From the NCBI GenBank assembly GCA_937911795.1, contig CALDPJ010000189.1, forward strand, positions 1 to 5,672: 5,672 nt of DNA. The letters are read 5' to 3'. The position numbers and the translations under genes were made by a program. This DNA is from an uncultured Flavobacteriales bacterium. GTDB lineage: Bacteria; Bacteroidota; Bacteroidia; Flavobacteriales_D; SKUL01. The notes under the pieces are model-generated. The model did not search any database. It saw only the letters and a program-made list of their open reading frames with translations, and was not told the DNA's origin. Below, piece by piece: positions 1 through 5,672 of this stretch; position 1 is the first letter of the stretch, and every line of letters starts with the position of its first letter.

Positions 1-1093
1 GGAAAGGGAGTTGCTGGAGATCGAACGCCGCTTCCGAATTCAGGAAAGCCTCTATGTTTTTCTGTTGGAGAAGCGCGCGGAACTGTCCATTTCACTCGCA
101 GCCACCGACAGCGACACCCGCGTTGTGGACAAGCCCTATGTACTGCCCGGCCCCATTGCCCCGGTACCGCAACGCGCCTATTCCATTGCCATTCTCTTGG
201 GGCTGTTCATTCCGGTGATCGGTATCTTTCTCGTAGAGAAGCTCAACGACAAGATTATGACCCCCGGCATGGTCAAGCGCATCACCCAAGTGCCCATTAT
301 CGGCACGGTGCGTTACAACAAGGATTCCTCACCGCTGGTGGCGGCCACCAAACCCCGTTCGGCCATCGCCGAAGAGTACAGGAACATACGGACCAACCTC
401 AGGTTTTTCCCACGGGAAGGAAAGGCCGGGGTGTACATGGTCACCTCCTCGATAGGCGCCGAAGGAAAAACCTTCACGGCCATGAATCTTTCATCGGTGC
501 TGGCTTTGAGTGGAAAACGAACGGTCTTACTCGGGCTTGATTTAAGGAAACCTAAAATAATCGATGACTTCCAGCTCGCCAACGACAAGGGCATCAGTAC
601 CTATCTTAGCAACGAGCATTCGCTGGATGAGGTGTTGCAACCGAGTAAATTAATTGATGGTTTTGATATCATTCCCGCGGGTCCGGTGCCGCCCAATCCT
701 TCGGAATTGATCATGAGTCAGCGCATGGATGATCTGATCAGCGAACTGTATGAACGGTACGATTACATCATTCTCGATACTCCGCCGGTTGGTCTGGTAA
801 CCGATGGCTTTATCCTGATGAAACATGCCGCACTATCTATTTTTGTCGTCCGTCAGGGTACCACCAGGAAGCATCATCTGCGTCACATCCGGCAAATGAA
901 TGAACAGCAGAAACTGGGTCCGGTAGCCATCCTGTTCAACGCGGTGCAGGTAAATCGAGGTGCAGGTGGTTACGCATATGGCTACCACTATGGATATGGC
1001 TACGGATACGGCAATGGAAATGGCTATTACAACGATGTAGAGGTAAAGCGTGGCGTAATGAGCCGCGTTAAAAGTGTTTTTTCCAAATCCTGA
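1..1093 (+). CDS. Polysaccharide co-polymerase / BY-type tyrosine kinase (Wzc/ExoP family), 5' end cut by window
   Basis: Inner-membrane protein that controls chain length and export of capsule or exopolysaccharide, with a cytoplasmic autophosphorylating tyrosine kinase domain. The frame is open from base 2 (E-R-E-L-L-E...), so the TTG at 11 is not a credible start; the real start lies upstream and several hundred residues are probably missing. Counting from that TTG as residue 1: a coiled-coil end and Pro-rich segment (about 1-55), a transmembrane helix (about 56-76), the oligomerisation motif ExxRxxR (E121, R124, R127), Walker A (TSSIGAEGKT, 145-154), Walker A' (VLLGLDLRKP, 172-181), Walker B (YIILDTPP, 252-259), and a tail with nine tyrosines (321-340). 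Walker A has Ala where GEGK is usual, and Walker A' has Gly for the first Asp; the latter, as I recall, is common in Bacteroidetes homologues. The stop overlaps the flippase start by one base. The family call is firm; the polymer is unknown. Confidence 0.93.
   Translation, partial: ERELLEIERRFRIQESLYVFLLEKRAELSISLAATDSDTRVVDKPYVLPGPIAPVPQRAYSIAILLGLFIPVIGIFLVEKLNDKIMTPGMVKRITQVPIIGTVRYNKDSSPLVAATKPRSAIAEEYRNIRTNLRFFPREGKAGVYMVTSSIGAEGKTFTAMNLSSVLALSGKRTVLLGLDLRKPKIIDDFQLANDKGISTYLSNEHSLDEVLQPSKLIDGFDIIPAGPVPPNPSELIMSQRMDDLISELYERYDYIILDTPPVGLVTDGFILMKHAALSIFVVRQGTTRKHHLRHIRQMNEQQKLGPVAILFNAVQVNRGAGGYAYGYHYGYGYGYGNGNGYYNDVEVKRGVMSRVKSVFSKS
971..1030 (+). repeat. Gly-Tyr low-complexity repeat encoding the kinase's tyrosine cluster
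   Basis: Twenty codons near the 3' end of the kinase gene encode alternating Gly/Ala/His-Tyr units followed by Gly-Asn units and a Tyr-Tyr pair, giving nine tyrosines. In DNA it is an imperfect array of ggNtaY hexamers. Tyrosine clusters at this position are the autophosphorylation sites of BY-kinases, where their phosphorylation state controls oligomerisation and polymer length. The near-repeat nature suggests its length may vary among strains, which is inference. Confidence 0.8.
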
Positions 1094-2445
1094 TGGAGTT
1101 GATTTCCCGCTGGATTCAATCGCTGCATCCACGAACCAGAAAAATCGGTAAAAATGTAGCATCTTCGGTGGTTTACCGGATGATTTCGATGGCCGCTTCA
1201 CTGGTCATGGTGCCATTGCTGCTCGAGTGGCTCGGAGCAACCCAGTATGGTATCTGGCTTACGATTCAGGCAGTGGTTGGCTGGTTTATGTTGTTCGATT
1301 TAGGGCTGGGCAACGGCCTTAGAAACAAGCTTGCCGAAGCAATGGCTGCCGATGACCAGGAACTTGCTCAAACCTACGTCAGCACCGCTTATGCCATCAT
1401 TACAGCAATCGCGGTGTTGTTGTTCGTCGGATTTCTAATAGCCGGCTTATTCATCGACTGGACCGTGGTGTTCAATACCGACGATAATATGCAACGATCG
1501 CTGGCAGTTACCATGACCATTGTATTTGCGTTTTTTTCGGTCCAGTTTGTTTTTCAATTGGTAAAGATGGTTTTCATGGCCGATCAACGGCCGGCGCTGC
1601 CAACATTGATCAACACAGTAGGAACGGTGTTATCACTGGCGGTGATAGCAGTACTGATGAAACAGGCACCCGGAAATCTCATATGGGTTGCGGCCGTCAT
1701 CAGCGGCACCAATGTGCTTGTTTTAATAATTGCCAATGCCGTGGCCTTTCGGGGGAAATATAGTTTTCTGAAACCTTCGTGGAGAAAAGTAAAACGCAAA
1801 CACATGCGTTCGCTGGGTGGGGTGGGCGTACAGTTTTTTGTGTTGCAGGGGGCGGCGCTCGTGGTTTTCGCTACCGATAATATGATCATCACACAAATGA
1901 TTGGTCCGGAAGAAGTGCCGGCATACAATATTGCTTTCAAGTATTTTAATCTGGTGATGGTGTTTTTCACCGTCCTCACGGTACCTTATTGGTCGGCCTT
2001 TACCGATGCATTTCACCGGCAGGATCACCAATGGATCAAAAACACGGTTCGCGCCTTGATGCGCATCTGGTTTTTATCGTTGGTCGTGGTGGTCGTGATG
2101 CTTTTGGCAGCCCCCACGGTTTACCAGCTTTGGGTTGGCGACAGCATTACCGTAAGCTGGGGACTGAGTCTCACCTTTGCCGTTTGGGTAAGTCTGTCAA
2201 GCGGAATAGCGGTGTTCAGTAATTTCCTGAGTGGGGTAGGGAAAATCAGGCTCAGTATGTACCACGCTGTGTTTGTAATGATCATCAACCTGCCGCTTTC
2301 AATCTTCCTGGCGGGACCGTGTGGAATGGGCAGTACAGGTGTAATTCTGGCGTCGGTTCTGGGAATGATTCCACGGCTTATTTTACAACCGTTGCAATAT
2401 CGTTTGATCATACTGGGAAAGGCCCGCGGCATCTGGAACCGCTAA
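1093..2445 (+). CDS. Wzx-like polysaccharide flippase (MOP/RfbX superfamily)
   Basis: A 450-residue polytopic membrane protein, the usual size for O-antigen, capsule or teichuronic-acid type flippases, which move undecaprenyl-linked oligosaccharide across the inner membrane. About twelve hydrophobic helices are visible, roughly at 24-43, 50-70, 97-121, 137-163, 170-190, 194-218, 240-262, 278-300, 321-341, 355-380, 388-408 and 412-438, separated in the middle by a basic cytoplasmic loop (FLKPSWRKVKRKHMR, 225-239). The early segment GATQYGIWLTIQ...FDLGLGNGLRNKLAEA (48-83) resembles the helix 2 region of this family. The ATG at 1093 shares its A with the TGA of the upstream kinase gene, which fits translational coupling and supports this start; no Shine-Dalgarno sequence is visible. 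Together with the kinase it indicates a Wzx/Wzy-type polysaccharide locus. The substrate cannot be read from sequence, and a different lipid-linked sugar exporter of the same superfamily is possible. Confidence 0.88.
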   Translation: MELISRWIQSLHPRTRKIGKNVASSVVYRMISMAASLVMVPLLLEWLGATQYGIWLTIQAVVGWFMLFDLGLGNGLRNKLAEAMAADDQELAQTYVSTAYAIITAIAVLLFVGFLIAGLFIDWTVVFNTDDNMQRSLAVTMTIVFAFFSVQFVFQLVKMVFMADQRPALPTLINTVGTVLSLAVIAVLMKQAPGNLIWVAAVISGTNVLVLIIANAVAFRGKYSFLKPSWRKVKRKHMRSLGGVGVQFFVLQGAALVVFATDNMIITQMIGPEEVPAYNIAFKYFNLVMVFFTVLTVPYWSAFTDAFHRQDHQWIKNTVRALMRIWFLSLVVVVVMLLAAPTVYQLWVGDSITVSWGLSLTFAVWVSLSSGIAVFSNFLSGVGKIRLSMYHAVFVMIINLPLSIFLAGPCGMGSTGVILASVLGMIPRLILQPLQYRLIILGKARGIWNR

Positions 2446-2533
2446 TTTCAACAAAAAGAATGGCACCTTTCTTTTGTGTCAGTTCTTTTGTACCTTTGCC
2501 GTCCGATTTTTTTAAACCTAAATTCAACTATTT
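2446..2533 (+). promoter_or_regulatory. Promoter region of the rpsF operon, with TAnnTTTG box at 2491-2498
   Basis: This 88-base gap contains TACCTTTG (2491-2498), an exact match to the TAnnTTTG -7 element of Bacteroidetes sigma factor promoters, 35 bases before the rpsF ATG. A TTTG at 2473-2476 could be the -33 element, but it is only 14 bases upstream, shorter than the usual 17-23, so the upstream half is weak. A 9-base direct repeat TTCTTTTGT occurs at 2469-2477 and 2483-2491. The stretch before the ATG is A/T-rich with no Shine-Dalgarno sequence, as is typical of this phylum. The first part, just after the flippase stop, can form an A/T-only style hairpin (2451-2477) but is not a convincing terminator. 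Confidence 0.6.
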
Positions 2534-2884
2534 ATGAATCGCTACGAAACTGTTTTCATTTTAACTCCCGTTTTGTCTGAAGAACAGGCAAAGGAAGCAG
2601 TTGCCAAGTACAAGGAATTTTTGACCAGTAAAGGTGCAAAAATTGTCCATGAAGAGAACTGGGGCCTGAAAAAGCTGGCCTATCCAATTCAAAAGAAATC
2701 TACCGGATTCTACAACCTCATTGAGTTTGAAGCACCCGGAGAGATGGTAAACGAGCTCGAAATTACTTATCGACGAGATGAGCGCATGCTTCGTTTTTTA
2801 ACCATTCGCATGGAGAAAGAGCACATTAAATTTGCGGAAAGCAGAAGAAACAAGAAATCCGAAGAAACTGCGGCAACCGCTTAA
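2534..2884 (+). CDS. rpsF: Small ribosomal subunit protein S6
   Basis: Ribosomal protein S6, 116 residues, which binds 16S rRNA in the platform of the 30S subunit together with S18. The sequence starts MNRYETVFILTPVLSEEQ and carries the expected beta-alpha-beta pattern, the conserved GxxKLAYPIQKKSTGFY segment (44-60), and the YRRDERMLRFLTIR helix/strand (79-92) that is diagnostic of S6. The last ten or so residues (KKSEETAATA) form a short polar tail. It is the first gene of the S6-S18-L9 operon, downstream of a TAnnTTTG-type promoter. Unlike many Proteobacteria, there is no priB or ssb between S6 and S18. The ATG start fits the family N-terminus exactly. Confidence 0.98.
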   Translation: MNRYETVFILTPVLSEEQAKEAVAKYKEFLTSKGAKIVHEENWGLKKLAYPIQKKSTGFYNLIEFEAPGEMVNELEITYRRDERMLRFLTIRMEKEHIKFAESRRNKKSEETAATA

Positions 2885-2917
2885 TCCTTTATTGATCAAA
2901 TTTTAAAACAAACTACC

Positions 2918-3181
2918 ATGGCAGAATCAGAAATCAGATACCTGACCCCCATAAGTATCGACACACAGAAGAACAAGTACTGTCGATTCCGTAAAAACCG
3001 CATCAAATACATCGATTATAAAGATGCCGATTACCTGTTGAAACTGGTAAACGAGCAAGGAAAACTGCTTCCACGCAGATTGACCGGAACTTCGTTGAAA
3101 TACCAGCGCAAAGTTGCACAAGCAGTTAAACGAGCACGTCACCTGGCTTTAATGCCATATGTAGCTGACCTTCTCAAGTAA
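2918..3181 (+). CDS. rpsR: Small ribosomal subunit protein S18
   Basis: Ribosomal protein S18, 87 residues, the partner of S6 in the 30S platform. The conserved core YIDYKDADYLLKLVNEQGK followed by LPRRLTGTSLKYQRKVAQAVKRARHLALMPYV (31-82) is a full family match. The N-terminus has a roughly 16-residue extension (MAESEIRYLTPISIDT) before KNKYCRFRKN. Only one cysteine (C22) is present, so the CxxC zinc site of some S18 proteins is absent. It lies 33 bases after rpsF in an A/T-rich gap with no Shine-Dalgarno sequence and no separate promoter evident, so it is taken to be in the same operon. Confidence 0.98.
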   Translation: MAESEIRYLTPISIDTQKNKYCRFRKNRIKYIDYKDADYLLKLVNEQGKLLPRRLTGTSLKYQRKVAQAVKRARHLALMPYVADLLK

Positions 3182-3207
3182 TTCATCCATACTCAAACAC
3201 AACGAAC

Positions 3208-3654
3208 ATGAAAGTGATTCTTAAAAAAGATGTCGAAAAGCTCGGAGATGCCAACGATATCGTTTCGGTAAAAGATGGTTACGGAAGAAATTACCTGATT
3301 CCTCAGGGACTGGCTATTGTTGCTACCGAATCTGCTCAGAAGGTTTTGAAAGAAACCATGAAGCAACGCGCGCACAAAGAGGCGAAGTTTAAAGAAGAGG
3401 CTGAAAAACTGGCTAAAACCATTGAAAATGCCACCATCACTGTAGGCGCGAAAGCCGGTGAGAACGGTAAAATATTTGGTTCAGTAAACACTATTCAGCT
3501 GGCCGAAAACCTGAAAAAACTGGGTATTGAGGTTGATCGTAAATACATCACCATCAAAGACGAGCCCATTAAATCTTTGGGTAAATATCAGGCTGAGGTG
3601 AGACTTCACAAAGAAGTGATCCAAACCATCGAATTTGAAGTAGTAGAAGAGTAA
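3208..3654 (+). CDS. rplI: Large ribosomal subunit protein L9
   Basis: Ribosomal protein L9, 148 residues, the standard length. It binds 23S rRNA near the L1 stalk and helps maintain reading frame. The N-terminal domain MKVILKKDVEKLGDANDIVSVKDGYGRNYLIPQGLA (1-36) carries the family signature GYGRNYLIPxGxA. It is followed by the long charged connecting helix (about 41-75) and a C-terminal domain including GENGKIFGSVN (84-94) and the closing strands ending at EVVEE. It sits 26 bases after rpsR, is the last gene of the operon, and is followed directly by an intrinsic terminator. Confidence 0.98.
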   Translation: MKVILKKDVEKLGDANDIVSVKDGYGRNYLIPQGLAIVATESAQKVLKETMKQRAHKEAKFKEEAEKLAKTIENATITVGAKAGENGKIFGSVNTIQLAENLKKLGIEVDRKYITIKDEPIKSLGKYQAEVRLHKEVIQTIEFEVVEE

Positions 3655-3682
3655 CCGCTTTTACTTTCGAAATAAACTGAAG

Positions 3683-3714
3683 CTCCTTCCCCTATCGGGA
3701 GGGAGTTTTTTTTT
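3683..3714 (+). terminator. Intrinsic terminator of the rpsF-rpsR-rplI operon
   Basis: A nine-base-pair, G/C-rich stem (CTCCTTCCC at 3683-3691 with GGGAGGGAG at 3697-3705, one G-U wobble) closes a five-base loop CTATC and is followed immediately by nine T residues (3706-3714). It lies 28 bases after the rplI stop codon. Read from the minus strand the same hairpin lies just beyond the permease stop codon, but the U-run on that side is poor (CTTCAGTTTATTTC), so bidirectional action is possible but less certain. Confidence 0.93.
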
Positions 3715-4954
3715 ATTCGTACCGCAGCGATTCAATCGGATCGAGAGCCGCGGCTTTCTGGGCCGGATAGTAACCGGAAATTACGCCAACCACAAAACAC
3801 AATGCCACACCCACAAAGATCCACAGCCACGGAATGATGAAGCCCGATCCGATAAGGCTTCCAACAAGATTTCCAATCAGTATCCCCAGTACAATTCCAA
3901 CCAACCCTCCAATCTGTCCGATCACTACCGATTCTGCCAGAAACTGCCTCCGAATCAACTGGCTGCTGGCACCAATGGCCTTCCGTACGCCAATTTCGCG
4001 GGTTCGCTCCGTTACAGAAACCAACATGATATTCATCAAACCGATGGCGGCACCCAATAAGGTAATAAGTCCAATGAAGGTAGCCACGAGCTGAATCTCA
4101 GCGGTTTTTTCGATTACAAAGCTCGAGATACTATCGCTCTGATTAATAGCAAATGAATCGGGCTGGCCGATGTTATCCTGCCGAACGTTCCTGAAAACGC
4201 CTTTGGCTTCGGCCAACGCCGGTGTTACCTGATCTGCCCGGTCTACCTGAACCGTGATGACATAGGAGGTGCGCGGGGTGGCATAATTCAGTTTTACGTG
4301 CATCACCGGAACCAGGCACATATTGTCTCCGCTGAAACCAATGCTGCTCCCTTTGGCGGCAAGCAGACCAATTACGGTGTATTTTGCACTTCCGATGGAG
4401 ATGCTTTTGCCAATCGGATCCTCGTTGTCTTTGAATACTTTACTCGCTATATTGCTGCCGATAATAACGACGGCTGCTCCGGATGAAGTTTCGAATTCAG
4501 AAAAGTTCCTGCCGCTCTCCAGCTGATATCCCGAAGTTACCAGATAGTTTTCATCACCTCCCATTACAGAAATATTGGGATCGGATTTTGTGGATTTGTA
4601 TTTCACTGTCGCGATCTGTGACGCAAAGGCTGAGATACAAATTTTGGAAGGGTAGTGGTAGGATTCTTTAAATTCAGAAGCCTGATCGAAGGTGATTACC
4701 GGATTTTCTTTCTGCACTTTACCGCCTTCTGAAGAACGCCCGATATTCGATCGATACCGGATGCTAAATGAATTGGAGCCCATCTGAGAAAATTCATCAG
4801 AAAGTTTGGCTTTAATCGCATCGATAGAAGTGAGAATCCCTACCAAAGCAGTGATGCCCACAGCAATGATCAACACCGTAAGAGACGTGCGCAGTACCTG
4901 ACTGCGAATCGAACGAAAGGCAATTTTTATATTTTCTAATTCCTTATCCAGCAC
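3713..4954 (-). CDS. ABC transporter permease, MacB/FtsX type
   Basis: Inner-membrane permease subunit, 413 residues, of the MacB/LolC/FtsX (type VII) ABC superfamily, whose members couple cytoplasmic ATP hydrolysis to work in the periplasm such as lipoprotein release, efflux or peptide export. Order: cytoplasmic amphipathic start (ENIKIAFRSIRSQ, 7-19), transmembrane helix 1 (about 24-44), a large periplasmic MacB_PCD-like domain (about 45-280, with LESGRNFSEFE and VIGLLAAKGSS), then three helices (about 286-312, 342-368, 374-396). The FtsX hallmark SVTERTREIGVRKAIGAS (313-330) contacts the ATPase in relatives, and the C-terminus DPIESLRYE is typical. No ATP-binding domain is fused or adjacent in the window. 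The GTG at 4952-4954 is chosen as start; no ATG exists in frame until codon 58, inside the periplasmic domain, and the frame is open upstream to a TAA at about 5010. The true N-terminus is therefore uncertain. The substrate is unknown. Confidence 0.92.
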   Translation of the reverse strand: MLDKELENIKIAFRSIRSQVLRTSLTVLIIAVGITALVGILTSIDAIKAKLSDEFSQMGSNSFSIRYRSNIGRSSEGGKVQKENPVITFDQASEFKESYHYPSKICISAFASQIATVKYKSTKSDPNISVMGGDENYLVTSGYQLESGRNFSEFETSSGAAVVIIGSNIASKVFKDNEDPIGKSISIGSAKYTVIGLLAAKGSSIGFSGDNMCLVPVMHVKLNYATPRTSYVITVQVDRADQVTPALAEAKGVFRNVRQDNIGQPDSFAINQSDSISSFVIEKTAEIQLVATFIGLITLLGAAIGLMNIMLVSVTERTREIGVRKAIGASSQLIRRQFLAESVVIGQIGGLVGIVLGILIGNLVGSLIGSGFIIPWLWIFVGVALCFVVGVISGYYPAQKAAALDPIESLRYE

Positions 4955-5077
4955 TTCTAAAAAATTGACTTCGAAAATCCAAGGCCTAAGGTAGCAAAAG
5001 CGGCGGTTTTACCGTCTTAATTTGCTACTTTCGCGACTCGGAATCGAATGTAGTAAACCCTCTTAAAACCCGTAGAA
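4955..5077. promoter_or_regulatory. Divergent intergenic region between permease and aconitase genes
   Basis: This 123-base gap separates two genes transcribed away from each other, so it must hold both promoters unless the permease is transcribed from elsewhere. The plus strand has TACTTTCG (5026-5033) and the minus strand TACCTTAG (4993 back to 4986), each one mismatch from the Bacteroidetes TAnnTTTG -7 box. Neither has a clear TTG about 20 bases upstream, so these are only candidates. They sit on the outer edges of the two arms of an inverted repeat. No Shine-Dalgarno sequence is visible for either gene. Confidence 0.45.
4988..5031. repeat. Nested inverted repeat in the divergent intergenic region
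   Basis: The outer arms GTAGCAAA (4991-4998) and TTTGCTAC (5021-5028) are a perfect 8-base inverted repeat that extends to 11 bases with one mismatch (4988-4998 and 5021-5031). Inside it lies a second dyad, CGGT (5004-5007) and ACCG (5011-5014) around TTT, extendable to six pairs with one wobble. The layout fits either a regulator binding site over divergent promoters or an RNA hairpin. It lacks the T-run expected for a terminator. Confidence 0.6.
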
Positions 5078-5672
5078 ATGGTCTTTGATCTTGACATGAT
5101 TGAAAAAGTATATGCCGGCTTTCCCGAAAAGGTAAAGGCAGCCAGAGAACTGTTGGGCCGTCCGCTCACAGCAACTGAAAAAATCCTTTATACACATTTG
5201 TGGAGCGGCAATGCAGAAGTCGAGTATTCGAGGGGTGAATCGTATGTAGATTTTGCACCAGACCGCGTTGCCATGCAGGATGCTACTGCGCAGATGGCAT
5301 TGTTGCAGTTTATGCAGGCCGGAAAACCAAAAGTGAGTGTTCCTTCTACCGTCCACTGCGATCACCTGATCCAGGCCAGGGTAGGAGCAGACAAAGATCT
5401 GCAGGAATCGATCAATAAAAACAATGAAGTATTCAATTTTCTGGCTTCTGTGTCGAACAAATACGGCATTGGTTTCTGGAAACCCGGAGCGGGGATTATT
5501 CATCAGGTAGTGTTGGAAAACTATGCTTTTCCGGGGGGAATGATGATCGGTACCGATTCACACACCGTGAATGCCGGCGGGCTTGGAATGGTTGCCATCG
5601 GTGTTGGTGGTGCCGACGCAGTGGATGTAATGGCAGGGATGGCTTGGGAATTGAAATTCCCGAAACTTATAG
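5078..5672 (+). CDS. acn: Aconitate hydratase (mitochondrial-type aconitase), 3' end cut by window
   Basis: TCA-cycle enzyme that interconverts citrate and isocitrate through a [4Fe-4S] cluster in the cytoplasm. The first 198 codons are present; the full protein should be about 750 residues. The sequence closely follows the mitochondrial-type family: RVAMQDATAQMALLQF with the active-site Gln (Q72), VPSTVHCDHLIQA with the Asp-His pair (D95, H96), GFWKPGAGIIHQVVLENYAFPG with His (H142), and IGTDSHTVNAGGLG with D160, S161 and H162. These match pig aconitase Q72, D100, H101, H147 and D165-H167. The three cluster-ligand cysteines lie beyond the window. An in-frame TAA at 5054-5056 precedes the ATG at 5078, and MVFDLDMIEKVYAGFPEKV fits the usual N-terminus; a second in-frame ATG at 5096 is a less likely start. 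The symbol is generic; databases also use acnA. Confidence 0.96.
   Translation, partial: MVFDLDMIEKVYAGFPEKVKAARELLGRPLTATEKILYTHLWSGNAEVEYSRGESYVDFAPDRVAMQDATAQMALLQFMQAGKPKVSVPSTVHCDHLIQARVGADKDLQESINKNNEVFNFLASVSNKYGIGFWKPGAGIIHQVVLENYAFPGGMMIGTDSHTVNAGGLGMVAIGVGGADAVDVMAGMAWELKFPKLI

Noticed and set aside
11..13. TTG as the true start of the kinase gene
   Set aside because: The frame is open to the window edge, and the protein would lack most of the co-polymerase domain that family members carry before the membrane helix.
833..1201. 122-codon minus-strand open frame with a hydrophobic stretch
   Set aside because: The hydrophobic Ile/Val/Ala run is simply the antisense of the Gly-Tyr repeat of the kinase; the frame spans the kinase-flippase junction and has no family features.
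1584..2432. Several minus-strand and alternative plus-strand frames of 77-131 codons inside the flippase gene
   Set aside because: All overlap the flippase reading frame, which has a coherent twelve-helix pattern; none resembles a known protein.
2451..2477. A/T-rich hairpin after the flippase stop as a terminator
   Set aside because: The stem is nearly all A-T with a bulged A, and no clean T-run follows it; it overlaps the candidate promoter instead.
2499..2533. Possible S6:S18-binding autoregulatory RNA motif in the rpsF leader (CCG at 2503-2505, ACC at 2516-2518)
   Set aside because: The predicted leader is only about 30 bases and I could not draw a convincing stem around the CCG; a covariance-model search would be needed.
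5063..5503. 146-codon minus-strand open frame
   Set aside because: It lies wholly antisense to the well-conserved aconitase coding region and shows no recognisable motif; it is a shadow frame.
1..5672. Mobile element, CRISPR array, tRNA or rRNA gene
   Set aside because: No transposase or integrase fragments, no spaced direct repeats of CRISPR size, and no structured RNA gene signatures were seen; nearly all bases are accounted for by the seven genes and short gaps.

Overview
The window looks like chromosomal DNA from a member of the Bacteroidetes (Bacteroidota). The evidence is the compact rpsF-rpsR-rplI trio with Bacteroidetes-type proteins, A/T-rich leaders without a Shine-Dalgarno sequence before most starts, a TAnnTTTG-type promoter box before rpsF, a polysaccharide co-polymerase/tyrosine kinase with the VLLGLDLRKP form of the Walker A' motif, and an aconitase of the mitochondrial type. 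I cannot name a genus.

Layout. (1) Bases 1-2445, plus strand: the end of a capsule or exopolysaccharide locus. A 5'-truncated chain-length determinant/BY-type tyrosine kinase with a tyrosine-rich tail overlaps by one base with a 12-helix Wzx-like flippase. (2) Bases 2446-2533: an intergenic stretch with a promoter box for the ribosomal genes. (3) Bases 2534-3654, plus strand: rpsF, rpsR and rplI (S6, S18, L9), closed by a strong intrinsic terminator at 3683-3714. (4) Bases 3713-4954, minus strand: a MacB/FtsX-type ABC transporter permease. It converges on rplI, and its stop codon lies at the edge of the terminator T-run. (5) Bases 4955-5077: a divergent intergenic region with a nested inverted repeat. 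(6) From 5078 to the window end, plus strand: the first 198 codons of an aconitate hydratase gene, which runs off the right edge.

Function. The kinase and flippase belong to one envelope polysaccharide export and assembly pathway and are probably co-translated. The ribosomal trio is a separate housekeeping operon. The permease needs an ATPase that is not encoded here, and the aconitase belongs to the TCA cycle; neither is evidently related to its neighbours.

I found no mobile element, CRISPR array, tRNA, rRNA or unknown multi-gene system. The window is mostly ordinary. The points most worth a second look are the nested inverted repeat between the permease and aconitase genes, the tyrosine-rich tail, and a drop in G+C inside the kinase gene.
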